NCBI GenBank assembly: GCA_023014365.1
Contig: JAEBUN010000016.1
Coordinates: forward strand, 868,001-932,000
From: Lepiota brunneoincarnata
Taxonomy: Eukaryota > Basidiomycota > Agaricomycetes > Agaricales > Agaricaceae
DNA length: 64,000 nt
Reading direction: 5' to 3'
Shown here: in pieces, positions 1-12,470 of the stretch
Layout of the letters: each line of letters opens with the position of its first letter
Numbering within the stretch: position 1 is the stretch's first letter
The notes under the pieces: generated by a model
Told to the model about the DNA's origin: nothing
Seen by the model: only the letters and a program-made list of their open reading frames with translations
Databases searched by the model: none
Program-made: the position numbers and the translations under genes

Positions 1-1103
1 TCGTTGGGAAACTCAAATTCCAGCTTTGTACCCTTGATATGGTGCACAAAGATATTTCCAAACACACGTGTCATACCTCTGACCTTCTGGCATACCAGGG
101 ATGGATCGGATGCTAGGGTTGTAGACCATGGTTCCATGGCTCTGATACATAAAGTCTCGAGATTTGAGTTGTAGCCCAATTCCCAGGCAAAATTCAGTGA
201 TGTTTCGAGAATTCGGATGGATGGTGGGATAGTGTTTGGGTGGGTGTTCTGCATCGACCCACTGTGGAAGCCCCAGCCAGGAAGGGTGGGAGGGTGTACT
301 GTTGCAAATGGGTATGTTGTTGTAATCTTGGTCAACTGAGGATGACGTTCGTAGAGGCTGCAGGGTATCCTAATGTGATCATCACTGAGCATATGCATAG
401 TATGAGCATTATTGAGGTTAACTTGGCACCAGTCAGCTCTGTACCCACGGTGGTGGTAAACCCATAGTACAGAGACAAATGGGTTCACCAACAGCGGTTG
501 GAGAATGCTTGATAATGATTTGTGTTTTGTGTGCCAGAATACTGTACTGATCTCAAGCCTCAAGGTTTGGACCGGCGGGATATATATGTGGGACCTGGGT
601 GGCCCCTCCAGCTCTGGCACTATCCTGGCAGGTTTAAAATTGTCACCAAGTACCAACCCAAAGCTGAGAAGCTTTTTCTTGGTTCCAGCAGACTGCAAGA
701 GGTCCTCCAAAACAGAGATTGTATGTGGGTCACAAAAAAGTCCTATCTCCTTGCAGTAGACTTGAATTTGTAAGTCAGAAATCTTAGCTGCATTTCGGAT
801 CATGTGACAAACACTCTGATTAAACGCAAGCAGATTGAACAAGTTGCAGTTGAGGCTGATGTTCTTGAGGTGGGGGAGGAGGATCGAAGAGAGGAAAGTG
901 ATATCTTCTTTGGTGACTGGCATTCCTACCAATGTGATTCTGGTAGAACTGAAGCGCTCCTCAAGAATCCCCCTTTCCTTGAGCCTTGAGCAGTAGATGT
1001 CCATAGTGCAACCAATGAAGGCATTGTCCGCGCATGCTAGGGAGATCAACCCTTGATCGTCAATGTCACCAAATATCTTCAAAAGGAGTTCATTGGGTAA
1101 CAT
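1..1103 (-). CDS. F-box protein, C-terminus beyond the left edge
   Basis: An open frame starts at the ATG at 1103-1101 and runs without a stop to base 1, giving at least 367 codons. The first residues, MLPNELLLKIFGDIDDQGLI, fit the N-terminal half of an F-box, the domain that ties substrate receptors to SCF ubiquitin ligases through Skp1. What follows (RITLVGMPVTKEDITFLSSI, then LPHLKNISLNCN) reads like leucine-rich strand and helix units, as in the large fungal F-box/LRR families. No intron is needed in the visible part. The F-box call rests on a short match. The substrate is unknown and the C-terminal repeats are cut off by the window. A plain LRR or unknown-function protein is the main alternative. 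Confidence 0.6.
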   Translation of the reverse strand, partial: MLPNELLLKIFGDIDDQGLISLACADNAFIGCTMDIYCSRLKERGILEERFSSTRITLVGMPVTKEDITFLSSILLPHLKNISLNCNLFNLLAFNQSVCHMIRNAAKISDLQIQVYCKEIGLFCDPHTISVLEDLLQSAGTKKKLLSFGLVLGDNFKPARIVPELEGPPRSHIYIPPVQTLRLEISTVFWHTKHKSLSSILQPLLVNPFVSVLWVYHHRGYRADWCQVNLNNAHTMHMLSDDHIRIPCSLYERHPQLTKITTTYPFATVHPPTLPGWGFHSGSMQNTHPNTIPPSIRILETSLNFAWELGYNSNLETLCIRAMEPWSTTLASDPSLVCQKVRGMTRVFGNIFVHHIKGTKLEFEFPN

Positions 1104-2100
1104 TGGTTGTATCTAATGTAAGCATCAATCACGTCAACTCAGAATTATGTTTCTCCTAGACACACCTTCCTCACCTCACAGATCATGGGACTCAGTAACT
1201 GTTCGGCTTGCCTGGAATTCTAATGAGAACCGGTCAGTCAATTACTTGTTTCCATGCTCATGACCCACCAATTTTCGCTTTTTTTCAGACTCATCTTTCT
1301 TGATCTCTACGAATGCCTTCCACTTTCCTAAGGTACAACCATTACCGAGGGCCTGCTTCATGAGATTCATGACATCAAAAAGCTGTAAGGTGCATCAGCA
1401 CATTCTGAATTTCCAGCATGCAAGCTACTACCTGTCCAGCAGCTCCTCCTGTATTGATGAAACCCAACCAGCAGGGGTTGCTGAGAAAGGCTGAAGCAGT
1501 GATAAAGTGTATGTTCTGTAATATGAGAGAGTGGGGAATGTGGTTAATGGGGGCTACATCTGGAGGTGGCTCTCTTAAATTCCATAGCGAGATAATAAGC
1601 TACCAATGGTTTCCAGGGCTTGATAAAAGGTTCATTGGTTTCTAAGCTTTGACAAAAAGTTTATTTCTGACCCAACACTCTTACATTGCTAAATACTTCC
1701 AAGTCGATGTTTGTTCTTCATTGGAGGGCTAATTGCTGTGAAGGTAAATCTTGATTGTTAATGCAACAATTACTATCTTATCCTGACATCCGAATGAATT
1801 TTCAGACCTCATACTGGTGGTTATTCATTTTGAATGATGATAACCTTTCAGAGAGATGTCACAAGTAAACGCCCTCTTGCTCCTCCTGAATACCTTCCTC
1901 TCTTGAGTGGGTGATTGTCTTTTTTCACATGTAGGCCAACACTGACACCTTCTTTTTGTTACCTTCATTACCTGCTCACAGATGCCCTGCAGGTTCTTTT
2001 TGTGTGTGGTGGATAGCAATTGGCCCGACTAAAGACTCCTATAATATAGATGATATGGTAGGGCTATTCTGACTCCTACCATGGCGCCAATCCAGACTAT
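1104..2100. other. No gene recognised
   Basis: Upstream side of the F-box gene. Only short interrupted frames on both strands; no conserved motif, repeat or RNA gene seen. Confidence 0.5.
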
Positions 2101-3546
2101 GCACCGCATCCAACGCTGCTTTCCCGCCTCAACTCTTCGACGTTGATTTTCCCTTGAGCATATGGTCACCCCACCACCAACTACTCTATGGCGTAAATAC
2201 CTCCCAACAATGATCCCCAGCTCAGAAGCACTACAGGAAACTATCCCAAAACCCCAAACGACCTTTAAGTCCATGTCAGCTCTCTTCCGTAAAGCATGTA
2301 TTGCTGAAGCACAGCATCAAGAAATTATGGTGAGAATGTTCCTTGGCCCTCCACCCCAAATATATTGACCACCTCAGGAAACTATACAAACATTGATATC
2401 CACTATGCTGAACCTGGACACCCCTTTTGGCAAGCAGAACAGCACAAATATTGATGACTAATGCTCTCAGGTATCTCCAATAACATTCTTATCCCGATTT
2501 TTTGAGCTCAATTTCTTTTCTAGATGGCTGTCAAATATCCAATACTTGCCCACTTCAAAAACAGCTGGGTGACTAGAGAATTGATTAAACTTGACCTCAG
2601 TAGGCAGCAAAAGGACTCCAGTGGTAAGCCCTTCTTCATTCTCAGCTGGGCTTACCAACCATTGTCTTCCCTCAGGGACTGCCTGTGCCAATTCAAGCCT
2701 GGATGGACCCTCAGAATGATGTAAGGAACACAATTCTACTGCATGTGGGATCCTGCCCTTAGCACATTTTCATTAGGTATTTAAGTAGCACACCTGTACT
2801 TAGATACCTCAGCCCCTAATGATGAGGCGGTCTCCACTGCAGTAAGGCCACCTGGGCAACAGTATAACCTGCATTCTACCTTCCTCACTCAAGTCACTCC
2901 CTCTTTTTCCTCGAAGCCTCCTTACCCACTGTGGAGTTGTAACATCAATTTTACGAAGCTGCAGGGACAAGTCCACGGTTGTTTCATTAATCATACTTCA
3001 CCCTTATTGTCTTGGAGTTGGATATGCTTCCCTTCAATGATTTGTATCACTTTGTACTGTTATATTGTAATGATGTCCTGTTCTACATGACAAGTATTAT
3101 TGTTCTTCCTTAGGTTAAAAGCCTTGTCCTGTCACAACAGTCCCCAAATATCCTTTCTCCTATTTATGACAATGGCCATGATTGACAAGATCCAGGCCTC
3201 CCTCCAGAAGGGTCCTGTTAGCAAGTCCACTCTACGCCGATGTACCAAAGTGGTACTAGAAGAGCTGTGCAATAGACTTCAGCTCATCATCTCATCCTCG
3301 GGAAAGAGGACCCATAACTGGAAAATAAAATTTGATTATATCAATGCACTCCAAATGGTATGGTGTATGTTTCTTTTGAGTTTGCCAGGGGTTAATATAA
3401 TGCAGTATGCTCGCCAGAGGCTCCAGAAAAGAGAAGTGGGTAGTGGGCATATACCAGTTGGGCCTGGTGACCCTACAGCCACTATCTTCACCCCAGATAT
3501 TGTAATGGAAGGAGAGCTGCTTCCGAACCAAACCCGTCAGTGAGTA
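2101..3546 (+). pseudogene. Exon-like fragments of an unidentified gene
   Basis: Three open blocks lie in order on the plus strand: 2162-2330 (including SALFRKACIAEAQHQEIM, followed by a GTGAGA donor-like site), 2524-2620 (YPILAHFKNSWVTRELIK, preceded by a TCTAG acceptor-like site) and about 3115-3543 (a basic segment with helical character). They look like exons of one spliced gene, but I could not join them in one frame, so this may be a decayed copy. I do not recognise a function. The blocks resemble in style the unknown-function genes scattered through Agaricomycete genomes. Confidence 0.3.
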
Positions 3547-4748
3547 ATACAACATAAAGTGTACTGGATTTATTCTAATTGACGAAGTTCCAAAGAAAAC
3601 AGCACTGGCAACCCCTTAGATCAGCTCACAGAAGACATCCCAGAAGCTCCACTGTTGTTCGTTCTATTTGTTACCTTGTCTAGATTTCTGATTTTCAATA
3701 GCAAAGGGAGGAGATGACAGAACCAGCAAGGGCTTCAATCTTGATCCGGGTGTTCCAAGCAGCCAAAGATTGGAATCCGACTGCAGAAATGACATTTAAC
3801 TTGGAGTCAAATGGTGACCTGTGCCTGGAGCCCATACAACAAGTGTTCGCACCACAGGAGAAGGTGCAGGTGAGCTGGCGGCACACTTCTTGAAGCTATT
3901 CCCAACTAATAAGTAGATCATATCGCTGAGGACGTTCCGCCCCTTTCACGAATACACACCAGGCTTCCTTGTCAGAGGGGATGTTCAGCTGCTTCTGCAT
4001 GAGGACTATTTACGAGTCGTCATAGCACCTTTTAAATAATGACACTTGATACCTGTGTTGACAGAGCTTAAGATCAGTGTGTAGATCACCCTTTGTGTGC
4101 TGGGCCCCTCCCCCTTCTCCCCTTCTCATCTCACTTTGTACCACTTTGATATACGCTAGCTCACCTGTACCATATAAACCATCCACCTTGACAACTCTTT
4201 CCTGATTTGTATTAAAGAATGATCAGTGAAGGCATCAACAAAATGATAAAAGGAGAGCTAGGCCAATGAAATGACCACTCAGGCCCAAGTCCGTCGGGAG
4301 CAAGAGAAGGAGGGAAGAAGGGTCTTCTGGCTAGTGAGGTGCTCGAACACCCGAATTCTATATGAGCCCAAGATAGCTACCTAGGAAACACAGAATATGT
4401 CATGAAGGAAAGTTGAAAGTGACTACAGGAAACAATGAGAATTAACTGTTCTAAAGAGAGGGCATTGTACTACTGGGAGTGTTGAGGATGATGCTCAAGT
4501 TTCCTGAGGCGCGTTGAGAATGGGTGAGACAATGGCAAGAGGAAGTGTATGTGAGGCTATGCATGTGAAGGCGTGTTCCCTCCCCCAGAGCATCTGCTTT
4601 CCCAGCTTTTTATTTGAAGCTCTGCGAAAGATAGATGCTTATACATATACAGTTTACGTCTCATTGTTTGACAAACAAGGCAGATATATCATCATATTAT
4701 TGGACAGTTGTAAATATGAATGCGAACATTAGAGAGGGACAATGGTAG
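3547..4748. other. No gene recognised
   Basis: Intergenic stretch between the fragments to the left and the minus-strand gene to the right. Short frames only; no repeat family or promoter motif stands out. Confidence 0.45.
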
Positions 4749-7406
4749 CTAATGTAAATGATCAATGTATGTGTGAACCTCAGCCTTGGACCAGCTCTCT
4801 AACTGTGCTTTAGCCTGTCGAACTTCCTTGTACCCATGCACTCTGTCACACCACTTATTCAGGGGTAATGGCCCATAGGAAGTATCTCCACTTTTGATGC
4901 CCATGACTCTCTTGATGTAGAAGTCCTCATCTTGGGCGGTCCAATGATTCTTATTCAATCCATATCCCTCCCAAGTTGAAGCCAATGGAAACCAAGACAT
5001 CTTTGCCGTTTGCTCACCATGCCCTGTATAAATTATGTGAAAAGGACATCTCAAATCCGACAGTTTTCACTTACCTGTAAACATCATGTAGAGACCACAC
5101 AGGAGGTCCTCTTTGTCTGTTGTCAACTCATCATTGACATATTCTGTTCCCCCCTGATCAAATGCAGAGAACATGGGCCAACTTTCAGGGTAGCAAGCAG
5201 TTGGACCCTCCAGCACACTACTGAAACTAAGTGTTTCCTTTGAAATACGTCGCAGGAAACCTCCACATAATAAGGCAGCTTGGGCATGGCATTGCTTGAG
5301 AAGAGCAGCTGACTGGTATTGATAAAACTCGAAGTCTATGGCCGAGAACTGTGCCATTGCAATGCAAAGGGGGATAGACACAGGCATTGGCCTTTCCTGA
5401 AGGACCCCTCGGATATTGTGTGCTAACTGCAAAGTTTGGAATGGGATGCCAGCTTCCAGTAATTTCAGGGCAATTTCTTTCTCCTGAAGGCTCTTGTCCA
5501 TCCGACAGATCAACATCACCACTGATGCATCAGAAATGGCAAGCTTCCATGGTACTGTTGAATGATCACCAAAATCAAACATGTAGAATGTTGTTCCTGA
5601 CAGCGCTGTGACAATTTGTACTGCAGAAAGTCGTGGTGATGTTGTGATGGAGAGGCGATTGAGATGATGAAGATCCCAGTAGTCTGCCATGGGTTTGACA
5701 GGTGGAACCTGCCAAAAGTGTTGTATAAACTGCATAGCCAACGTTGCAATAGCACTGTTCAAAGAGGGGGAATCCTTCGTTACATTAGACATCCCTGTGA
5801 TTGACAATAGGCATTTGCATTCTATCGCACTGTGTTCACCATCAACATGATCTGGTAGAGGTAATGGTGGGGTGAATTCAAAATGAACATATAATATTTC
5901 AAGAAGCTGTGCATCACAGTTGGCAGCAAGGGCTACTGCTACTGGAATAGGGTCTGGTGGATTTCTGGCCGCAAGAAACATTGTTTCTAGGTCCTCAGTA
6001 TCAACATTCCAGCCTTCTTCAAAGTTCATCGTGTAATCACCACCTCCCCACATTGGTGAGCTGTTGTCAGGACCTAGCTCATGAGCACAATTCCACTCAT
6101 TCAAGAATGAGTCATATCACTTCTGCTTGGAACTGAAGTCCATGAGTGTTGTAAAACGGTTCCCTTTGTGAACCAGGCTTCGAATGTATTGTGGTGGGGT
6201 ATCAAAACTCCAGTCCCATACATAAACTGGGGTGGAAGCGGTGGGTGGCTCACGCTCACGATTCTCGTGCACTTGATGGGTGGCAGATAACTCTTTTTCC
6301 CTTCATCTGGAATTCTCACCATCCCAATTCTGGAAGAAGGCTTGTAGTATTTCTTGAGCAGACCGCTCTTGGATAGCAAGTGATGGGGGGTCAGGTGCAG
6401 ATGGCGAAGCAGGGGTGTCAAGGGTAACGTTTTCTGGCTGGTGCAAAATCCAAGTGGTTGCTTCCTGGAGCTGCCACTCGGGTGGGGGTTTAAGGGGGAA
6501 ATGTGGGTGCCTACACAGAGCATCTACCTCAAATGCACTCCAACAATACCAAATGGGAATACCGCAGGATATAAACCAAGAGACCCGAGGCTGGGCAGGG
6601 TTGGTTGGGAAAGGTAGAACTAGACCAATATGATCAATGAACCAAGCTTTATGGAACATGGGTGTTGTTCACAAGCTATCAAGGATAGCTTGTCCAACCT
6701 GGAGTTGAACAATGCGGGTGTACCAGATGGGGGGAGTGATACCCTCGTGGTGATCAGGATCAGGGATTTTACAGATCATCCAGTAAAGCAAACCAATCCA
6801 GACAGCAAACCAATCATAACCGAGAACAGCTTGGGAAAGGGATCGTTCCTGAGAATTGTGGCTGACATGGTACTTGAAATGGTATGGTGGATACGGATGG
6901 CAGTATTGAAGTGAATAATTTGTGGCCAGCTCCTTCGTTACTTGCACCAGGAGCTCATCCACAGCTAGCTACTGGCGTACAAGGTGCTGTGGAAGTATGT
7001 ATCTGTACTTGTTGTTAGGTATGATACAACGAGGAATGTAAGCCAGGACTTCAAGAAGGTGCCCTGTGAACAAAACTGGCAAATGGGGTATGAAGGCAAG
7101 CCATTCAGTCGCGGGGGTCCACCACCAGGGTTGCTGTAAGTCAGAAAAGGTAGAGTTCCCAGTTTTCAGAAGCTGCCAAACATCTTCTCCAGCATCTGGG
7201 AGTGCAAAATTGCGGGTGCAGTTTGGTGAGTAGAATAAATCTCCATTAATGACATGTACCCTGCCAGGCAGGGATTCCATGATTGACTGTATGGTTAAAC
7301 CAAACAACAGTCTTGTCAAATATGTGGGAGATGTGCCTGGATAGTCCAGCACACAATCAGGGTAGATTTTGTGAGTGAGTGAAGCGAATGCAAAGCGGAA
7401 GTACAA
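4749..7406 (-). pseudogene. Unknown-function Agaricomycete protein, probably damaged
   Basis: A large minus-strand gene. The two last exons are clear: 6077-5075, coding about 334 residues, and 5023-4749, coding about 90; they join in frame across a 51-nt GTAAGT...CAG intron. Upstream blocks at 7406-6970, 6962-6669 and 6659-6121 are also coding-like. The protein has the layout I recall from a common mushroom family of unknown function: an N-terminal region with paired aromatic blocks, a middle with VWDWSFDTPP, then LSFSSVLEGPTACYPE and WWP/WFP-type motifs near the end. An in-frame TGA at 6302-6300, and no frame-preserving junction found near 6120 or 6660, suggest decay or a mis-modelled splice. 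No catalytic motif was recognised. Confidence is good for the 3' exons and low for the upstream model. Confidence 0.55.
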
Positions 7407-7425
7407 TTACGGATGTTGTCACATG

Positions 7426-7500
7426 GTGACTTGACATTGTGACTTGTTGAGCGGGTGAGTGACATCGTGACTTGACATTGTGACCTTGTTGAGTGGGTGC
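7426..7500. repeat. Short GTGAC-rich tandem duplication
   Basis: A unit beginning GTGACTTGACATTGTGAC is present twice about 41 bp apart, each copy followed by a GAGCGGGTG or GAGTGGGTG core. It lies just upstream of the 5' end of the unknown-function gene on the minus strand. Confidence 0.7.
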
Positions 7501-7587
7501 ATGACATTGTGTATCTTCCCTTCCCCCAATCATCATCGATGTCCAGTCCAGGCCGTCCGTCACCCATGCTGGCCTTCACAATACCAG

Positions 7588-7659
7588 TGTATTGGATTAT
7601 CCAAACACTACTATCTCCTCAAGATGTACATGGGGGGTTTTGTGTATTGGATTATCCAA
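7588..7659. repeat. 17-bp direct repeat, 55 bp apart
   Basis: TGTATTGGATTATCCAA occurs at 7588-7604 and again at 7643-7659. The function is unknown; it may be part of a promoter or a remnant of a duplication. Confidence 0.7.
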
Positions 7660-7759
7660 GCACATTGCTCTACCCACCGCGACGTAGGAAGACAAGTCCA
7701 AGGGAGTTGTAGTGGAAGATCTGCGTGAGGTCTTGGAGGGTTGTTATGGTCATGGAGGT

Positions 7760-9990
7760 ATGAATCGCTCTCATTTGGTTTGTGACACTAAATCCCTACT
7801 TTTCAGGAACCAGGTTGTTGAGGTCTTATGGACACAGATATGCTGGTGTGTGTATTGCAGTGAAATGCGGATTACTTTACAAGATTGAAAACAAAGTTCG
7901 TTAACAGGTTTGCTAATTCCGACTTTATAAGTTTGTGGGGGAGAGGTTGTCACAGATCTCCAGAAATATATTCAATTCTAGTGTTTTTAGGGTTTTGGTA
8001 CGTTATTCTCTTAGTCTCCAACTAGACAGACAGTTGTTCTATCTGAATACAATGGGAACTTTTGACGGTTGTTGCTATATAATATGTTAACTAATATCTT
8101 CACAATTCGATAAGTCAGGCAAAACGCAAGCTTTCGCAATCAGTGAACCTCCATAGACCTAGCAGACAACGTGTTCTAACGGGCCCTAGCATACTACATC
8201 CTTTTCTCTTGACAATACTGTAAATTTACACTACCCAGCGAGACAGGCTTTTGACAAGCTCCTGCAGTAAGTGTCTTTAAGCTAGTAGGCCTAGCGGACG
8301 GCGTTATCTAACGGGCCCTAGCGCACTACAGCTTCTGAACAAGGCAATAAAACTTTTATACTGCTCAGCGAGACAGGCTTCTAGCGAGCTCCTGCAGTAA
8401 GTATCTTTAAACTAGATAGACCTAGTGGACAGCGTTTTCAACAGGCCCTAGCGTACTATGTTCGCTTCTCAATTAAACAGCTCTACAATTCAATGGTATA
8501 CTTCTGAGGCAAGGCCTCTAAGAGGAACCCAAAGAAACGGAAGTTAGTGAACTTTTCTACTTAAGAACCGAAGAGGTGTAGCAACTCGTATTCAGTTCTC
8601 AAGTCAAGCAGAAGGGTCTGTCAATATCTCAATCGTTTCAAAGGGTCTGGTTTTAAAGAGTATAACTCTTTAAGTCTCTGGTGGTCTTATGACCGAAGAA
8701 AATCGCGTAAAATTGCTTTATATTCTTATCCTAATCAACCATACAATCAGGGGGGGAAATAGGCAAGCGGTTTCTTGCCTCCCATGTAATTTACAGACGA
8801 GTTTTTATAACAATATACAATTAACTTATGGGTATACCTGAAACAAGCCTTCAGCTTCATCATTTTATTGTCTCCTCATCATTTAGGAGCATCATTCTAG
8901 GAGTTCCGATATCAGCGACATCAATTTGCTCTCAGGGACTTGCTCCCTAGGTGCCTGGCTATTTATATCACAGCCAGCCGGGTTAGCGAGTTTCCTCGCT
9001 AACGTTTATCTATTGGTTTTTATTTTATTCTCGGACTCTCCACACCTGAGCTTTTCAACCCTAATGTTCTAAAGTCCACTTCCATAGTCTTCAGGTAGTA
9101 GACTAACACTAGAATTAATTAGCTTATTCTATTCTTATCAATCTTCATTTTCTAGTTCATCATTTCTGATCTCTTTTTGTTTCTATGAGGGGGCATCCTT
9201 CCCTGAGTACCCTTGGGGATACCCCCATTCGATCCCTTAGGTTTCAATATCATCAGAACCATTTCAAGGGGACATTCTTGTCAGGGCATTCAGCTAATCC
9301 CTACATTCTTTTGTCAAGATTCACTCCCAGACCTGTTATTATGACTAGGTACCATCCGGATGACATAGGTGTTGCGACTCGTCCGCTTTCTAGGGCAGAG
9401 GCAAAGAAATGGGTCTTTTTGTGCAGTCATGAGTATCTTAACTAATATCTTAGTTAACACGGTATCGGATACAATGCTCGGGTACATTCATACCAGAGTC
9501 ATTCTTCCATAGCCTTGTCACCCATAAGTTAGTTAACATCACTTTTACTTGTCTGGGTGTTCTGGTTCTGTTTCTGAGATGTCCACCTTCACATATTTTA
9601 GATAGTATTCTAAATCTCTTGCACCCAGTGTCTGACCATGGCCATATACTGATATTATTCAGTAACGGAGAGTTAGTTACTTTATTAGCTAGTGATTTCA
9701 CAAATGAAATGATTTTGCGGCGCAACAGCAGTAGTATACAGAAGCAATATAAACGACTACTACAGGTTCTGTACTGAACGCCAGAAAGGCCTGGTTTTTG
9801 CGGCAATTGGCGCAGTGGCACACAGGTCTACTGGTTTCCAGCCCTTGATGGTTATCATGAAGAACGTAAAAAACTCCAGCCTAAAACGGCTCGAGATAGT
9901 TTGCACAAAGAGGACCAGAAGCACAATCAGGACCACTTGAGAAGTTCCTGGTCCTGATGTCGACACCTGTACTATGTTTTGGACCTTTTT
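7760..9990. other. AT-rich region without a recognisable gene
   Basis: Apart from the 131-bp tandem repeat, this stretch has short frames only. A nine-base stem with a short loop (GTTAGCGAG, CTCGCTAAC) lies at 8982-9003. A G-run (AATCAGGGGGGGAAATAGG) near 8746 resembles a polypurine tract, but no paired LTRs were found. Composition differs from the neighbouring genes, so a nuclear mitochondrial insert or an old transposon is possible; neither is shown. Confidence 0.4.
8154..8460. repeat. Tandem repeat, about 131-bp unit, 2.3 copies
   Basis: Units start near 8154, 8285 and 8416. Each opens with a TAGACCTAGC-like block, then a GGGCCCTAGC palindrome-like core, and closes with CAGCGAGACAGGCTT and GAGCTCCTGCAGTAAG (or close variants). 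Copies are imperfect. The surrounding DNA is AT-rich and non-coding. Confidence 0.8.
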
Positions 9991-10187
9991 CCGGTTGCTA
10001 GGTGCCTAGGGTGTGTTATCCCACGATATTATTTCAGAGGGTTTGATGCGTACTAACCCCTGTATTGATCAACCAGACCTTTATTTGTGCTGTTCCCACA
10101 CCTTTGTTCCCTTCATCTCCAGATGTTCCAGTTGCGACAAGGTAACTATTTCCATACTGATGTGCCTAAATACATGTTAATAGCGGA

Positions 10188-11380
10188 TCAATATAGCTCA
10201 AGAGGAACTATACTTACTGCCACAACCTGCACCATCTTTTGACTCTTGTTCTCCCATTTCTTGGCTCGTAGTAGCCCAGTCCTGACATTCAGCCAATGTG
10301 GAAGGTCATGGGGCTTGAATTCCTTGCTGCTACTCAGAACCTGGGCACATCCACTGTCGCTTCCAATGACAATAGCTTGGTTATCTAGTGCAAAAGACAC
10401 TAGAAATGGTACCCCTTCTTCAACATTTCGATGGAAGGATTTAATTGGAACTTGAACAGGCATCTGTGCGGGTGGTAGCATGTACAAGCTTACTTCTTTC
10501 TCCAAAGTTGAGACAACCAATGTCTCCCCATTAGGAGCCACAGCTGCGTGACCGCTAACATGAAAAATCAGCTATGTCCTCATGCAGTACTTTGTCCTTA
10601 CATTTGTGACCCGACCTTCATTGACCATCTTTGAGCCCAGGGATTTACTCTGTAAGATTGACTATACCATATATGCTTTAAGTGGCTTGGCAACCTGGGT
10701 AGTGGGTATCTTACACTTCATGTGACTTGAGGAAACACACCAGCAACTCATCACCATTGTTCAAAAACCTGAGTCCCTGCAGTATGTACTTCTCTTCAAA
10801 TCGCTCACTTGCAATCTCGACAAGTTTATCTAACCAAATGTTAATGGATTGTTTCAGCAGCTTTAAGATATACCTCACCTTGGTCATGTATCTCATATAC
10901 CTTGATTCCTCCCTGTGAAACTGTTGCAACGCACTGATGAAGGGGGTCGAATGCAAGCTCCTCAATTTGATCACCGAAGGTTTCTTGGCTGCTGCAAATT
11001 TCATACGGCTGGTTAAACATCAGAACCCTTTCCCCTGTCAACTTCCTCTGGCTTACCTGCAAAGGTGAGGATTCCCTTCAGCACAAAAATAATGCCCCAT
11101 CTGCGCACCCAAACACAAAAGTTGCTGATATGTCTTGTGAGCTCAAAGGTGTCCATATCGCAGAGCAGATTCCGCCATGCAAAGGGATGTTGATCTTTTG
11201 GTAGCCTCCCCTCTTGAGGTCCCATATGGCAAGTATTGCATTGTCTGCTGTGACATGAGCTGACTTGTGACACGTCATTAGGAGCCACTTACCCCCGCTC
11301 AAGAGCTTTGAACAATTGGGACTGAATTTGAGCATATTAACAGCACACGTGTGACAGTTGAGGCTATGGGTCAACTGCAA
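10188..11380 (-). CDS. WD40-repeat protein (multi-exon, possibly degraded)
   Basis: Minus-strand blocks carry WD40-type strands: CAVNMLKFSPNCSKLLSGG near the start, DNAILAIWDLKRGGYQ with the classic IWD ending, ICSAIWTPL, FVFGCADGALFL, EELAFDPLHQCVATVS, and TLVVSTLEKEVSLYMLPP near the end. An intron with GTAAGT donor at about 11290 and CAG acceptor near 11246 joins LLSG to ADNAIL. WD40 proteins form beta-propellers that act as docking platforms; the partner here cannot be told. A stop falls where FGCADGALFLC should continue, so either an intron removes it or the copy is damaged. A second, similar gene lies at 18.2-19.9 kb on the other strand. Confidence 0.6.
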
Positions 11381-11389
11381 GTGGTCACT

Positions 11390-12350
11390 TTTGGTTAATA
11401 GATATTATGGGATTAGGGACATTTCACTCACGTTGATACGCCGATTTCACGCCTATACATGAATTCCGTACTCCGGAACGATTCTCTACATAGAATCATT
11501 GGCTATATCATTAAAGAACTCTATAGAGGATTGGTACTATGTCCCGTAGTAGCCAGTTCGACCGAATTGAGGATATTCGAGCCTTGGAAGTGTTCAAACC
11601 AGTTCATTATCACTAAGCTTAGTGAACCAAACTATCGGAACGCTTTCCAGAGGGATTCAGGACTCTACATAGTCTATCGAGTATACTCCGGTCGCATCAA
11701 GGGACCTTACGAGCAGTTTTCTGATGAACCCGGATGCGTTTGAATATAAAGAATGTACCTAGCGGCTGTCGCAGGAGTATTACGTCGAAAGCGAGCCCAA
11801 TAATGATGACTGGACCACGGAACGGAACGTTCAACGTTCGGGAGGCGACACCCGATGCCCAAAACCCTAGAAATATCAAAGACTCCTAATTAACGAGTGC
11901 TTTGTGGGTCCCGGCACCTCGGCCTATTGCTTAACTGAGATTAATTACAACGGATCAAGGGACTGTCCATCCGCTATACGTTCCGATCATAATTGATCCA
12001 GAGTCTTAATGCGCTCGTGTGGACGCAGAATAATGCAGGCGAGCACGGAACACGTCTGGCTGGATTGCCATTCGTTAATCAGAGAAAAACCCATAACCCA
12101 GGGCAAGGTAGAAATGCTGCCGAACCTTCCAAAATGTTCTACAGTGCCTGTAACAATTAAGCTTATTGTTTTCTATTTCATATTTACTATCTCTCGTATG
12201 TATCTAAACAATATAAATACAGTCGCACTTGTTCGTGGAGAAGCAAGAGGTCTCAACCCCACTTCCACACGCAAGTCTGCGAGCCGTGATCAAGAACGGT
12301 TTCAGAGGGCTATTTAGTGTGCGTTGTTAAGTGTGACTTCTTCGGTCGTC
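11390..12350. other. No gene recognised; promoter- or LTR-like 3' part
   Basis: Short plus-strand frames, none with a familiar motif. Near 12208 the sequence CAATATAAATACAG looks like a TATA element and is followed by a stretch with transcript-leader character, as in LTRs, but no matching second copy was found. Confidence 0.3.
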
Positions 12351-12358
12351 GACCAACC

Positions 12359-12470
12359 CAGAGACAGAGACAGAGACCAGAGTTCAGAGTTTAGAGTTCC
12401 AGAGTGCTAGAGACAGAGACAGAGACAGAGACCAGAGTTCAGAAACCAGAGACCAGAGACCAGAGACCCT
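12359..12470. repeat. CAGAGA minisatellite
   Basis: Irregular tandem array of CAGAGA, GACCAGA and GTTCAGA units with two longer sub-blocks. Confidence 0.85.

Noticed and set aside
8746..8765. Polypurine tract of an LTR element
   Set aside because: No paired LTRs or coding domains flank it.
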